A DNA stretch of 64,000 nt from an uncultured Alphaproteobacteria bacterium. GTDB taxonomy: Bacteria; Pseudomonadota; Alphaproteobacteria; Rhodobacterales; Rhodobacteraceae. Below the pieces are notes generated by a model. It saw only the letters and a list, made by a program, of their open reading frames with translations. It searched no databases and was not told the DNA's origin. Position 1 is the first letter of the stretch; every line of letters starts with the position of its first letter. Positions 1 to 9,402 of this stretch are shown here, piece by piece. Position numbers and translations under genes: made by a program. The stretch is taken from positions 62,001 through 126,000 of the forward strand of contig CAKMYZ010000005.1 of assembly GCA_929200255.1 (NCBI GenBank), in the 5' to 3' direction.

Positions 1-2573
1 GCAACGACATGTATGACCAATACAAGGCCAACCGCGAGGCGATGCCAGAGGATCTGCGCCCGCAAATGCCCCTGACCCGGACCGCCACCAAGGCCTTCAA
101 TATCGCCTGTGAGGAAATGGAAGGGTTCGAGGCCGATGACATTATTGCCACCCTGTCCCATCTGGCCCGTGATGCCGGCGGGCGCGTGACGATTGTGTCT
201 TCCGACAAGGATCTGATGCAATTGGTCGGCGACGGGGTTGAAATGCTGGACCCGATGAAAAACAAACGCATCGACAGGGATGGTGTGCATGAAAAATTCG
301 GTGTCGGGCCGGAACGTGTTGTGGATGTGCAGGCGCTGGCCGGTGACAGCGTGGATAATGTGCCGGGAGCGCCTGGTATCGGGATCAAGACAGCCGCCCT
401 GCTGATCAACGAATATGGCGATCTGGAAAGCCTGCTGGACCGCGCCGGAGAGATCAAACAACCCAAACGCCGCGAGACGCTGATCAACAACCGCACACAG
501 ATAGAGCTGTCAAAGAAACTGGTTCAGCTTGATTGTGGCATGACCCTCGAATTTTCGCTTGATGATCTGGAAGTGCGCGAGCCAGAGCCGGAAACGCTGC
601 TGGGCTTTCTGGCCGAAATGGAGTTTCGGACCGTCACGAAACGGATTGCAGAGAAACTGGGCGTTGAACCACCCGTAATCGAGGACAAAGCGCCTGCTGC
701 GGAGGAGGTTGCGACCCCCGAAGCTGTGCCATTTGACCCCGAATCCTATGAATGTGTCCGTGATAAAGCCTCCCTTGAGGATTGGATCAGTCGTATCCGC
801 GAACGGGGCTATGTGGCCGTGGATACCGAAACCACCGGGTTGAATGAAATGATTGCTGATCTGGTTGGTATCTCGCTTGCGGTTGAACCGGGGCAGGCTT
901 GCTACATCCCGTTGACGCACAAATCTGCCGCATCAGATGATCTTTTTGGGTCCGATGATCTGGCCGAGGGGCAGATGGATTTTGAGGATTGTCTGGCGCT
1001 GCTCAAACCCGTTCTGGAAGACCCAGCCATCCTGAAAATCGGTCAAAACATGAAGTATGACGCCAAGATATTCGCCCGTCTGGATATCGCGGTTGATCCC
1101 ATCGATGACACGATGCTCATGTCTTATGCCATGAATGCGGGGATGCATAACCACGGCATGGATACGCTTTCCGAACGTTATCTTGGGCACACGCCGATCC
1201 CAATCAAGCCGCTGTTGGGCACGGGCAAATCGGCCATCACCTTTGACCGTGTGCCGGTCGACGATGCCGTGAAATATGCCGCAGAGGATGCTGACATCAC
1301 CCTGCGCCTTTGGCAGCAGTTCAAACCGCAATTGCATGTGAAGCGGGTCACATCCGTCTATGAAACAATGGAGCGTCCGCTGGTCCCCGTCCTGGCACAA
1401 ATGGAGCGCAACGGGATCAAAGTGGATCGCGATACGCTGAGCCGCATGTCAAATGGTTTTGCCCAGAAGTTGGCAGGGTTGGAGGCTGAAATTCAAGAAA
1501 TGGCAGGCCGCCCCTTCAATGTGGGCTCCCCCAAGCAATTGGGTGAAATCCTGTTCGATGAAATGGGATTGCCGGGTGGCAAAAAGGGGAAAACCGGGGC
1601 TTATGCCACTGGTGCCGATGTGCTGGAAGACCTTGCCACGGAACACGAACTGCCGGGCCGCGTGCTGGATTGGCGGCAACTGGCAAAACTGAAATCCACC
1701 TATACCGATGCGCTGCAGGAACATATCAACGCGGACACCGGCCGCGTGCATACCTCTTACTCCATTGCAGGTGCCAACACTGGTCGCCTCGCGTCCACGG
1801 ATCCAAACCTGCAGAATATCCCTGTCCGATCAGAGGAAGGACGGCGTATCCGCGAGGCCTTTGTGGCCGAAGAGGGTAAGGTGATTGTCAGCCTCGACTA
1901 TTCCCAGATCGAACTGCGCATCCTTGCACATATCGCCGGAATTGATGCGCTGAAGCAGGCGTTTCTGGATGGGATCGATATTCACGCGATGACCGCATCA
2001 GAGATGTTTGATGTGCCGCTGGATGAGATGACACCGGATGTGCGCCGTCAGGCCAAGGCGATCAACTTTGGTGTGATCTACGGCATCTCGGGCTTTGGTC
2101 TGGCGCGCAACCTGCGTATTCCGCGCGGCGAAGCGCAGGGCTTTATCGACCGCTATTTCGAACGGTTCCCCGGTATTCGCAAATATATGGACGACACCGT
2201 GGCCTTTGCCAAAGAACACAGCTACGTCCAAACGCTGTTTGGGCGCAAAATCAACACGCCAGAGATCAACGCCAAAGGGCCGCATGCAGGATTTGCCAAA
2301 CGCGCCGCGATCAATGCACCAATTCAGGGCACGGCGGCCGATGTGATCCGTCGCGCGATGATCCGTATGCCAGCGGCGATTGAAGGTCTTCCCGCCAAGA
2401 TGTTGCTACAGGTCCACGACGAATTGATCTTTGAGGTCGAGGAGGCTGCGGTCGATGACCTGATCACCGCCGCGCGTAACGTCATGGAGAACGCCAGTGA
2501 TCCGGCTGTGAAACTTGACGTCAAACTGGCCGTTGATGCGGGGCAGGGGGCGAACTGGGCTGAAGCGCACTAA
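1..2573 (+). CDS. polA: DNA polymerase I, 5' end outside window
   Basis: Replication and repair polymerase that removes primers and fills gaps. The reading frame is open from base 3, and the 5' part of the gene lies before the window. What remains starts inside the 5'-3' exonuclease domain. A 3'-5' proofreading domain follows, with the DTETTGL, NMKYDAK and YAAEDADIT motifs intact, so proofreading should be active. The polymerase domain has motif A (DYSQIELR), motif B (RRQAKAINFG...YG) and motif C (QVHDELIFE). The gene converges on soxG with only 12 bp between the stops and no terminator visible there. Confidence 0.97.
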   Translation, partial: NDMYDQYKANREAMPEDLRPQMPLTRTATKAFNIACEEMEGFEADDIIATLSHLARDAGGRVTIVSSDKDLMQLVGDGVEMLDPMKNKRIDRDGVHEKFGVGPERVVDVQALAGDSVDNVPGAPGIGIKTAALLINEYGDLESLLDRAGEIKQPKRRETLINNRTQIELSKKLVQLDCGMTLEFSLDDLEVREPEPETLLGFLAEMEFRTVTKRIAEKLGVEPPVIEDKAPAAEEVATPEAVPFDPESYECVRDKASLEDWISRIRERGYVAVDTETTGLNEMIADLVGISLAVEPGQACYIPLTHKSAASDDLFGSDDLAEGQMDFEDCLALLKPVLEDPAILKIGQNMKYDAKIFARLDIAVDPIDDTMLMSYAMNAGMHNHGMDTLSERYLGHTPIPIKPLLGTGKSAITFDRVPVDDAVKYAAEDADITLRLWQQFKPQLHVKRVTSVYETMERPLVPVLAQMERNGIKVDRDTLSRMSNGFAQKLAGLEAEIQEMAGRPFNVGSPKQLGEILFDEMGLPGGKKGKTGAYATGADVLEDLATEHELPGRVLDWRQLAKLKSTYTDALQEHINADTGRVHTSYSIAGANTGRLASTDPNLQNIPVRSEEGRRIREAFVAEEGKVIVSLDYSQIELRILAHIAGIDALKQAFLDGIDIHAMTASEMFDVPLDEMTPDVRRQAKAINFGVIYGISGFGLARNLRIPRGEAQGFIDRYFERFPGIRKYMDDTVAFAKEHSYVQTLFGRKINTPEINAKGPHAGFAKRAAINAPIQGTAADVIRRAMIRMPAAIEGLPAKMLLQVHDELIFEVEEAAVDDLITAARNVMENASDPAVKLDVKLAVDAGQGANWAEAH

Positions 2574-2585
2574 GCGCTGCTGACC

Positions 2586-3149
2586 CTAAGCCACTGAATG
2601 CGCCGCTGTGATCAACGCATGATGCAATGATCCGGCAGACGCGCGTGGGCCGAGGATGCGGATATGCGCGGGGTTGTTTCGCTTTATCAGAAAGCACCCC
2701 AGCTGATGGATCATCGTGCGCTGGGCATCACCTGCCGTCATCCGACGAATGGGCACCGCGCAGAGCCGCTCGCAAAGGTCGGGCATGGCAGGACCGATCA
2801 CATCAAAACACACCCAGGCGCCGGTTTGTTCCGTGATGGATGCGGTATCCCCAAAGCGGTCCTTGAGGTCATCCGCCAGCAATTCGTGCGTTTTGCGCGG
2901 TGCGCCAATCATCCATTGATCCGGCCCCATCCAGAACCCGGCTTCGGGGTCGTGAAGGACCGCCTTGCCCGGTTCCGGCACTGCCCCAAGCAGTTCTTTC
3001 AAGGTCGCGTGACAGGTGTTTTCATGACCCATCCGCGCGGCAACTGAGGCCAGCGCCAGCCCATCGTTTTCGGCGACTGTGATGTGATCGAATGTATCGA
3101 CCTGCGGTGCGTTGCCGCCCAACGCAGTTGTGGGCTGAAGATCATGCAC
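2586..3149 (-). CDS. soxG: Sarcosine oxidase gamma subunit family
   Basis: Fourth gene of the soxBDAG set and gamma subunit of a heterotetrameric sarcosine oxidase, cytoplasmic. The product is about 187 aa, normal for SoxG, and is related to the aminomethyltransferase fold (it contains SVAARMGHE and GAWVCFDV). The open frame extends upstream to 3206. I chose the GTG at 3149 because it has a strong ribosome-binding sequence (GAGGGGGAG) about 7 nt upstream and overlaps the soxA end by only 8 bp. The longer version would need 65 bp of overlap. Translational coupling to soxA is likely. Confidence 0.9.
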   Translation of the reverse strand: MHDLQPTTALGGNAPQVDTFDHITVAENDGLALASVAARMGHENTCHATLKELLGAVPEPGKAVLHDPEAGFWMGPDQWMIGAPRKTHELLADDLKDRFGDTASITEQTGAWVCFDVIGPAMPDLCERLCAVPIRRMTAGDAQRTMIHQLGCFLIKRNNPAHIRILGPRASAGSLHHALITAAHSVA

Positions 3150-6078
3150 GGAGCCGCTCCCCCTCTGGATCAATGAAATGCGCACTGGTGATTTCGACTT
3201 TGACATCGACGCCCGTCAGTGGGCTGACAAGGCGCATATGTTCGCCCATGCGGTCTGCGCCATTCTTGAGAAACCCAATCGCAATCGCATGATCCAGATG
3301 GGGTGAGTAACAGGCCGAGGTGACGTATCCCTGATCATGTGCAGCATCGACAGGGCCATCAGCATTCATCAGGTGGGCCCCTGCAGGCACCGGATCCTTT
3401 GGATCAATCGGCTTAAAGCCGACCTGATATAGCTGGCCTTCACCGTTCAACCCTTCACGTTCCGATAAGGTTGATCCGACGCTATCTTTTTTCTTGGACA
3501 CCATGCGCCCCATCCCGAGGTTGAGCGCGGTAGTTGTGCCATTCAACTCGTTCCCGGCGGCATGGCCCTTTTCGATACGCATCACGCCAAGCGCCTCGGT
3601 GCCATAGGGTGTCACGTCATATTGCGCGCCTGCCTCCATGATCTTGCGGATCAGCGCGTCGCCATATGCGGTTGGCACGGCAATCTCATAGGCCAGTTCA
3701 CCGCTAAAAGAGATCCGGAAGAGCCGTGCGCGCAATCCGCCACAGATGGTGATATTCCCGCAAGCCATGAAGGGGAAGGCATCGTTGCTGATGTCCTGAT
3801 CGACGATCTGTGACAGCAATTTGCGGCTGTTGGGCCCCGCAACAGCGTATTGCGCCCAGGCTTCAGTGGTTGAGATCACCTGCACATCCATATCGGGGAA
3901 CAAGCACTGCCGCACAAACTCCATATGCCGATAAACGGGCAGGGCATTTGCGGTTGTCGTTGTGACCACGAAGTGATCCTCGGCCAGCCGCGCGGCGGTG
4001 CCATCATCCATCGCAATGCCATCCTCACGCAGCATCAACCCATAGCGGGTCTTGCCGACGGCCAATTTGGCGAAACCGTTGCAGTATACCTTGTTCAGGA
4101 AACCTGCGGCGTCCGTGCCCTGCACATCGACCTTACCCAATGTCGTCACATCGCACACGCCAACAGAGTTACGTGTGGCCAGCACTTCGCGATCAACGGT
4201 TTCGCGCCAATGTGTTTCGCTGGCTTGTGGGAACCATTGGGCGCGTAGCCAATTGCCGACCTCGACAAAAACGGCACCCTGCGCCTCGGCCCATTTGTGG
4301 GACGGGGTCAGGCGTTTGGGGTGAAATTCCTGCCCGCGATGACGCCCGCCCAGCACACCAATCGCCGTGGGCGTGTAGGGCGGGCGAAAGATTGTCGTGC
4401 CGACCTCGGGAATGGTTTTGCCTGCAAGCTCTGCCATAATGGCCAACCCGCCCATGTTTGATGTCTTTCCCTGATCGGTCGCCATGCCAAGTGTGGTGTA
4501 GCGCTTGAGGTGTTCGACTGAGCGGAAGCCTTCCTGATGGCTCAGCTTGACGTCCTTGACCGTGACGTCGTTTTGCTGATCAAGCCAAGCCCGCGAACAG
4601 CCCTCGACGTACCAAAAAGGTTTGAGGTTGACCGGCGCATCCTCTGCCTGTGGCAGTTTTGGCAAGCGGCCCTTCAGACCCAGTGCCTGTTTTGCCGCAG
4701 CTGCACCGCCTTGCAGCGCGCCTGTCGTCGAAAGATTACCATTGGCCGCACCGGCAACAACCATTCCCGCAGGCAAATCAGCGCCCGGCACGAAGGCGGC
4801 AATGTCGTCGTTCCAGAGCGGGCGGCCGCGCTGATGGCAGGTCATATGGATATTGGGGTTCCACCCGCCCGACAGGCCCAGCGCGCCACATTCAAGTGTG
4901 CGCATGGTCCCATCGGCAAGCCTCACCTCGGCAAAGGTCAGGCCAAGCCTGCCTTTGGTGTTGACCAATTCACCATGCAGAACTTCGTAATCCAGGCTGC
5001 GTGGAACGTCAGGGCGTATATCAACAACCGCGCTGATCCTGACGCCCTTGGCATGCAAGTCAGCCGCGGTACGGTGCCCGTCATCATTATTGGTGAAGAT
5101 CGCAACGCGCTTATCGGCGGTGACGGCAAAACGATTGGCATAGGTGCGTAGGGCACCGCCCAGCATGATGCCGGGACGGTCGTTGTTTTCAAAGGCGATC
5201 GGACGCTCGGTCGCGCCTGCGGCCAGAATAGTCTTTTGCGTGTAGATCCGCCAAAGCACCTGTCGCGGTTTTCCCGCATCTGGCGCGTACATATGGTCGC
5301 TGACCCGTTCCACCGCCCCGTAAACCCCGTGATCAAACGCGCCGATGACCGTTGTACGTGGCATGATCCGGACATTGGGCAGGGTGGCCAATTCGCCCAC
5401 AACCTCTGCGGCCCAGTCAGCACCAGATTGATCACCGATTGTCAGGGTCTCACTGTTCAATCGTCCACCAAGTGCGAAATCTTCATCAGCGAGGATTACA
5501 TCTGCGCCCGCACGACCTGCTGTCAGCGCGGCCATCAGACCGGTGGGCCCAGCCCCGATGATCAACAAATCGCAATGCAGAAACCCTTTGTCATAGACGT
5601 CCGGGTCATCCTTGAGCGACAGCGATCCAAGGCCCGCGGCCTTGCGAATGATCGGCTCGTACAGCTTTTCCCAAAGGGCGGCGGGCCACATGAAGGTCTT
5701 GTAGTAGAAACCGGCCGTCAGGACGTTTGAGAAACGGTCGTTGATCGCCAGCAGATCAAAGCGCAGTGATCCCACCCGGTTCTGGCTTTTGGCCAGCAGC
5801 CCATCGTAAAGTTCAACAGTTGTTGCGCGTGTGTTCGGCTCTTGTCGTGCACCGTCGCGCAGTTCTACCAGCGCGTTGGGTTCTTCCGATCCAGCGGTCA
5901 GCGGCCCGCGCGGGCGATGGTATTTGAACGAACGCCCCATGAGCCGCACACCATTGGCCAGCAGCGCTGAGGCAAGCGTATCACCCGGGTGACCGGTGTA
6001 GGCCTTGCCATCAAAGGTAAATTTGCAGCTCTGGGTGCGGTCGATCTGGCCACCGGGTAGCCGGTTGACTTGCGTCAT
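3142..6078 (-). CDS. soxA: Sarcosine oxidase alpha subunit family
   Basis: Large subunit (978 aa, usual size) of heterotetrameric sarcosine oxidase, which oxidatively demethylates sarcosine to glycine with transfer of the C1 unit to tetrahydrofolate. Residues 1-90 resemble the ferredoxin-like 2Fe-2S fold of the family. Around residues 170-200 lies a dinucleotide-binding motif (GAGPTGLMAALTAG). The C-terminal part from about residue 590 is a GcvT-like aminomethyltransferase, folate-binding domain (GVCDVTTLGKVDVQG; CYSPHL). The start overlaps the soxD stop as ATGA. True substrate is uncertain given the sulfonate genes just upstream: sarcosine or another N-methyl amine. Confidence 0.95.
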   Translation of the reverse strand: MTQVNRLPGGQIDRTQSCKFTFDGKAYTGHPGDTLASALLANGVRLMGRSFKYHRPRGPLTAGSEEPNALVELRDGARQEPNTRATTVELYDGLLAKSQNRVGSLRFDLLAINDRFSNVLTAGFYYKTFMWPAALWEKLYEPIIRKAAGLGSLSLKDDPDVYDKGFLHCDLLIIGAGPTGLMAALTAGRAGADVILADEDFALGGRLNSETLTIGDQSGADWAAEVVGELATLPNVRIMPRTTVIGAFDHGVYGAVERVSDHMYAPDAGKPRQVLWRIYTQKTILAAGATERPIAFENNDRPGIMLGGALRTYANRFAVTADKRVAIFTNNDDGHRTAADLHAKGVRISAVVDIRPDVPRSLDYEVLHGELVNTKGRLGLTFAEVRLADGTMRTLECGALGLSGGWNPNIHMTCHQRGRPLWNDDIAAFVPGADLPAGMVVAGAANGNLSTTGALQGGAAAAKQALGLKGRLPKLPQAEDAPVNLKPFWYVEGCSRAWLDQQNDVTVKDVKLSHQEGFRSVEHLKRYTTLGMATDQGKTSNMGGLAIMAELAGKTIPEVGTTIFRPPYTPTAIGVLGGRHRGQEFHPKRLTPSHKWAEAQGAVFVEVGNWLRAQWFPQASETHWRETVDREVLATRNSVGVCDVTTLGKVDVQGTDAAGFLNKVYCNGFAKLAVGKTRYGLMLREDGIAMDDGTAARLAEDHFVVTTTTANALPVYRHMEFVRQCLFPDMDVQVISTTEAWAQYAVAGPNSRKLLSQIVDQDISNDAFPFMACGNITICGGLRARLFRISFSGELAYEIAVPTAYGDALIRKIMEAGAQYDVTPYGTEALGVMRIEKGHAAGNELNGTTTALNLGMGRMVSKKKDSVGSTLSEREGLNGEGQLYQVGFKPIDPKDPVPAGAHLMNADGPVDAAHDQGYVTSACYSPHLDHAIAIGFLKNGADRMGEHMRLVSPLTGVDVKVEITSAHFIDPEGERLRA

Positions 6079-6362
6079 TTGGACCGCCCCCTGGCGCGCG
6101 CCACATCGCGGGCCAATTCCACCTTGGAAATTTCATGCGTGACGGTGTTGCGGGTCACAACCAGCCATGAACGGTCGCCCGCCTCGTGAAACCACAACTC
6201 TTGATGCCAACCAGCGGGGTTCTCGCGCAGATAGGCGTATTCATAGAAATCCTGCCGTGCGGTTTCCGATTGCCAGTCCGGGCGGTCGATTAGCTTGGCA
6301 TCGCCTAGATAGGTAAACTCGGCAGCGTCACGCGGCCCCAATAATGGGTGGTCAATAATCAT
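6075..6362 (-). CDS. soxD: Sarcosine oxidase delta subunit, cysteine-less variant
   Basis: Small delta subunit (95 aa) of the heterotetrameric oxidase. The core ELWFHEAGDRSWLVVTRNTVTHEI and the GPRDAAEF segment match the SoxD family. In characterised SoxD a zinc ion is held by three cysteines and one histidine (Cys6, Cys9, His59, Cys63). Here the protein contains no cysteine at all. The N-terminal segment reads IIDHPLLGPR, His59 is kept and position 63 is Asp. The zinc site therefore appears to be lost. The gene lies between soxB (1-bp TGATG overlap) and soxA (4-bp ATGA overlap). Confidence 0.93.
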   Translation of the reverse strand: MIIDHPLLGPRDAAEFTYLGDAKLIDRPDWQSETARQDFYEYAYLRENPAGWHQELWFHEAGDRSWLVVTRNTVTHEISKVELARDVARARGRSK

Positions 6363-7612
6363 CAGTGCAAATTGGGCTGATTGCCCATCCCTTTTTCATC
6401 TATCATCAGGCCCTTTTCAAAACGGTCGAACCGGTAGGCCGCGGCGGTCGGATGGGGTGCGTCGTTCGCCAGAAAATGCGCAAAGCAAAAGCCCGACGCT
6501 GGCGTTGCCTTGAACCCGCCGTAACACCAGCCGCCATTGAAATAGAGCCCGTCGATATGGGTCCGGTCGATAATGGGCGAGCCATCCATCGACATATCCA
6601 TGATCCCGCCCCACATGCGCAGCAGACGTGCGCGGCCAAAGGCCGGGAAAATCGCCATGCCGCCTTCGCAAACGTCTTCGACCGTGGGCAGGTTGCCGCG
6701 CTGGGCATAAGAGTTATAGCCGTCCAGATCACCACCAAAGACCAGACCACCCTTGTCAGATTGGCTCACGTAAAAATGGCCCGCACCAAACGTCACGACA
6801 CCCGGTAGGACCGGTTTGAGGCCCTCGGACACAAACGCCTGCAACACATGACTTTCCATCGGCAGTCGCATATCGGCCTTGGACATCAGGCGGCTGGATG
6901 ACCCGGCAACCGCACATCCGATTTTCTTGGCGCCAATAAACCCACGCGAGGTTTCAACCCCAAGGCATTTGCCGTTCTCGATACGGAAACCCGTGACCTC
7001 GCAATTCTGGATGATATCAACGCCACGGCTATCCGCGCCCCGTGCATAGCCCCAGGCAACCGCATCGTGGCGCACTGTGCCACCGCGATGCTGAGCCAAA
7101 CCGCCTTTGATGGGGAACCGGGCGTCTTCTGTATTGAGGAAAGGATAGCGCGCCTTGATCTGCGCAGTCGTCAGCATTTCGGCATCGGCACCATTCAGCA
7201 ACATTGCGTTGCCGCGCCGAACAAAGGCATCACGCTGCGGATCAGAATGGATCAGGTTCAGAATGCCGCGCTGCGACACCATCGCGTTGTAGTTGAAATC
7301 CTGTTCCAGCCCTTCCCACAGTCTAAGCGAAAACTCGTAGAAAGGCTCGTTCCCATCAAGCAGATAATTGGAACGGATGATGGTCGTGTTCCGCCCCACA
7401 TTACCACCGCCGATCCAGCCTTTTTCAAGCACCGCGATGCGCTTTTGGCCATATTCCTTGGCCAAATAGTAGGCTGTGGCCAACCCATGCCCACCACCGC
7501 CAATGACGATGGTATCGTAATCGGGTTGCGGTTCTGGATCGCGCCATGCCGGCGCCCATCCTTTGTGGCCGGTCAGCGCCTCTTTTATGACCTTCAACCC
7601 CGAATAACGCAT
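6362..7612 (-). CDS. soxB: Sarcosine oxidase beta subunit family
   Basis: Flavin-bearing beta subunit (416 aa). It has an N-terminal dinucleotide-binding motif (TIVIGGGGHGLATAYYLA) and a D-amino-acid-oxidase fold. His182 in RHDAVAWG lies where the family carries its covalently bound FMN. The open frame runs back to 7828 but would then enter the preceding gene. The ATG at 7612 has AGAGAGGA 8 nt upstream and gives the usual family N-terminus (MRYSG...). The alternative ATG at 7621 sits directly on that ribosome-binding sequence. About 130 bp separate it from the upstream FMN oxidase gene, so co-transcription with the sulfonate genes is possible but not proven. Confidence 0.93.
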   Translation of the reverse strand: MRYSGLKVIKEALTGHKGWAPAWRDPEPQPDYDTIVIGGGGHGLATAYYLAKEYGQKRIAVLEKGWIGGGNVGRNTTIIRSNYLLDGNEPFYEFSLRLWEGLEQDFNYNAMVSQRGILNLIHSDPQRDAFVRRGNAMLLNGADAEMLTTAQIKARYPFLNTEDARFPIKGGLAQHRGGTVRHDAVAWGYARGADSRGVDIIQNCEVTGFRIENGKCLGVETSRGFIGAKKIGCAVAGSSSRLMSKADMRLPMESHVLQAFVSEGLKPVLPGVVTFGAGHFYVSQSDKGGLVFGGDLDGYNSYAQRGNLPTVEDVCEGGMAIFPAFGRARLLRMWGGIMDMSMDGSPIIDRTHIDGLYFNGGWCYGGFKATPASGFCFAHFLANDAPHPTAAAYRFDRFEKGLMIDEKGMGNQPNLH

Positions 7613-7743
7613 TTTCGACATCCTCTCTCCCGCAATGTGATGCAAGCAAGGGCAATGCGAAAATGAAGATCGGACAGGAACCACGCCATTTACGACAATG
7701 GGGCGATTTTCGGCGGTTAGAGGTTCGTCCCCGATAAGAAAAC

Positions 7744-8847
7744 TCAATCCAGAGGTAGAGCACCAAGCAATGACCGTTTGCCGATTTGGGCGAGGGTGAT
7801 ACTTGTCTCGGCGCGCAGGACGCTCCACAGTTCTTTCAAACCCTCTTCACCGCCCGCGGCGATGGCAAATTGCAGGATGCGACCGAGGAAGGTGAAGTTT
7901 GCGCCCTGCGCGTAGGCTTTGACCACGTCTTCGGCGCTGCGCAATCCGGTATCATAGAACAGGGGGTAGTCTGGGCCAAGCGCGTCCCTGATCCGGCGCA
8001 GTTCACGAATTGGGGGTGGTGCGCTGTCCAACTGTCGTGCCCCATGGCTGGAAACCTGGATCGCATCGACGCCAGCGGCTTTCAGCGCCACTGCGTCATC
8101 TGTGTCAAGCACACCTTTCACGACAAGTTTACCCGGCCACATATCCCGCAGACGGGCGAGTGTCTCCCAGTCCGCGCGCGCGCGGCTTTCGGTGCGGTCA
8201 AAGTCATAGCCGTCCATGTCGAAATTCGCCATTTGCGGCTTGCCCGCATAAAGCGATGAAAGCGACCAGCGCGGATGCAGGGCGAAATCAATGAACTGCT
8301 TGGGGCCCATTTTGAACGGCATGGTGAAACCGTGGCGCAATTCACGTGGGCGGCGGCCAACCTCTGCCACATCGACGGTAAGGACGATGGTGTCATAGCC
8401 GGCGGCCTTGGCCCGTTCGACCAGCTTGAATGTGGTGGTGCCATCACCGCTGAAATAGAGCTGAAACCAAGCGTTGCCTTCGGCCTCTTCGATCAGCGGC
8501 TCCATCGCTGTAGACGCAACCGTGGACACGCCCAATGGCACGTTCTCACGCGCGGCCAGTCGCGCCAGCATCATATCGGCACCGGGACCAGAAAGGTTGC
8601 ACATACCCATCGGGCTGATGCCAAAGGGCGCTTTGGTCGGCTTGTCCCAAAGGCGTACCGAAAGCGAGCGATCACTGACGTCGCGCAGGATGCGCGGCCG
8701 CAGTTCCAGTTGGTCAAAGGCCGCACGATTACGTGCGGCCCCCATTTCGGTGCCAGCGGCACCGTCGATATAGTCAAAGATCATCCAGGGAAGACGTTTG
8801 CGTGCCAGGCGACGGGCGTCTTCACTGGAATGGATCTTTGTGGGCAT
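7744..8847 (-). CDS. FMN-dependent 2-hydroxyacid oxidase, probable sulfolactate dehydrogenase role
   Basis: Member of the L-lactate dehydrogenase/glycolate oxidase family (367 aa). The catalytic set is visible: Tyr26 (FDYIDGAAG), Tyr131 (FQLYF), Asp159 (TVDV), Lys244 (VVKG), His268 and Arg271 (SSHGARQ). The gene begins directly after the comE stop codon, so the two are translationally coupled. Known family activities are oxidation of lactate, glycolate or mandelate to the 2-oxoacid. Next to hpsN and comDE, the inferred substrate is 3-sulfolactate with sulfopyruvate as product, the role called SlcD in roseobacters. Plain L-lactate dehydrogenase is the main alternative. Confidence 0.88.
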   Translation of the reverse strand: MPTKIHSSEDARRLARKRLPWMIFDYIDGAAGTEMGAARNRAAFDQLELRPRILRDVSDRSLSVRLWDKPTKAPFGISPMGMCNLSGPGADMMLARLAARENVPLGVSTVASTAMEPLIEEAEGNAWFQLYFSGDGTTTFKLVERAKAAGYDTIVLTVDVAEVGRRPRELRHGFTMPFKMGPKQFIDFALHPRWSLSSLYAGKPQMANFDMDGYDFDRTESRARADWETLARLRDMWPGKLVVKGVLDTDDAVALKAAGVDAIQVSSHGARQLDSAPPPIRELRRIRDALGPDYPLFYDTGLRSAEDVVKAYAQGANFTFLGRILQFAIAAGGEEGLKELWSVLRAETSITLAQIGKRSLLGALPLD

Positions 8848-9402
8848 TTAGCTGGCCACGGCCTTCATAAAACGGTCGCGGATCACCACCGGATCCATGG
8901 TGATGACAGGCAGCTTGATGTTTCCGCTGTCACATTTGCTGACGATGATTGTCATCTGCTTGCTGTCGATGGCGGCTTGCAATGCCTTGCCGGTGTCCAG
9001 GTCCTTGCACACGACCACGTTTTCGCACCCACAGGCCTTGGCGACATTTTCCAGCTTGGTCTTTTTGCCGGCATATGTCGGCTGATCCCCGGTGGACCCG
9101 TAAGAGCCGTTGTCGATGATCAACAGGATGTAGTTGTCCGCCACATTGTTGGCGATCGTCGGCAGGGTGCCAAGGTTGGTCAGAACAGAACCATCACCAT
9201 CAATGGAAATGACGGTCTTGTCTTGGGCCAAAGCAAGACCCAACCCGATGGAGGATGACAGGCCCATTGTGCCCAGCATGTAGAAGTTCCTGGCATTGTC
9301 GTCGATCATGTGCAGCTCTTGGCTGGGCAGGCCGATGTTACAGACGACAAGGTTGTCATGAAGGATTGGCGCGATGTCGCGCAGGATTTCAGAACGGATC
9401 AT
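8848..9402 (-). CDS. comE: Sulfopyruvate decarboxylase, beta (TPP-binding) subunit
   Basis: C-terminal half of a two-subunit thiamine-diphosphate decarboxylase (184 aa). The TPP motif runs from GDGSVLTN to LLIIDNGSYG at about residues 76-105. The start at 9402 overlaps the comD stop as ATGA. Together with ComD it should convert sulfopyruvate to sulfoacetaldehyde and CO2 in the cytoplasm. Phosphonopyruvate decarboxylase is the closest alternative, but no phosphonate gene is nearby, whereas DHPS and sulfolactate genes surround it. Confidence 0.87.
   Translation of the reverse strand: MIRSEILRDIAPILHDNLVVCNIGLPSQELHMIDDNARNFYMLGTMGLSSSIGLGLALAQDKTVISIDGDGSVLTNLGTLPTIANNVADNYILLIIDNGSYGSTGDQPTYAGKKTKLENVAKACGCENVVVCKDLDTGKALQAAIDSKQMTIIVSKCDSGNIKLPVITMDPVVIRDRFMKAVAS

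Noticed and set aside
7613-7828. Longer N-terminus for soxB
   Set aside because: It would overlap the FMN oxidase gene and lacks SoxB-like sequence; ATG at 7612 has a good ribosome-binding site.
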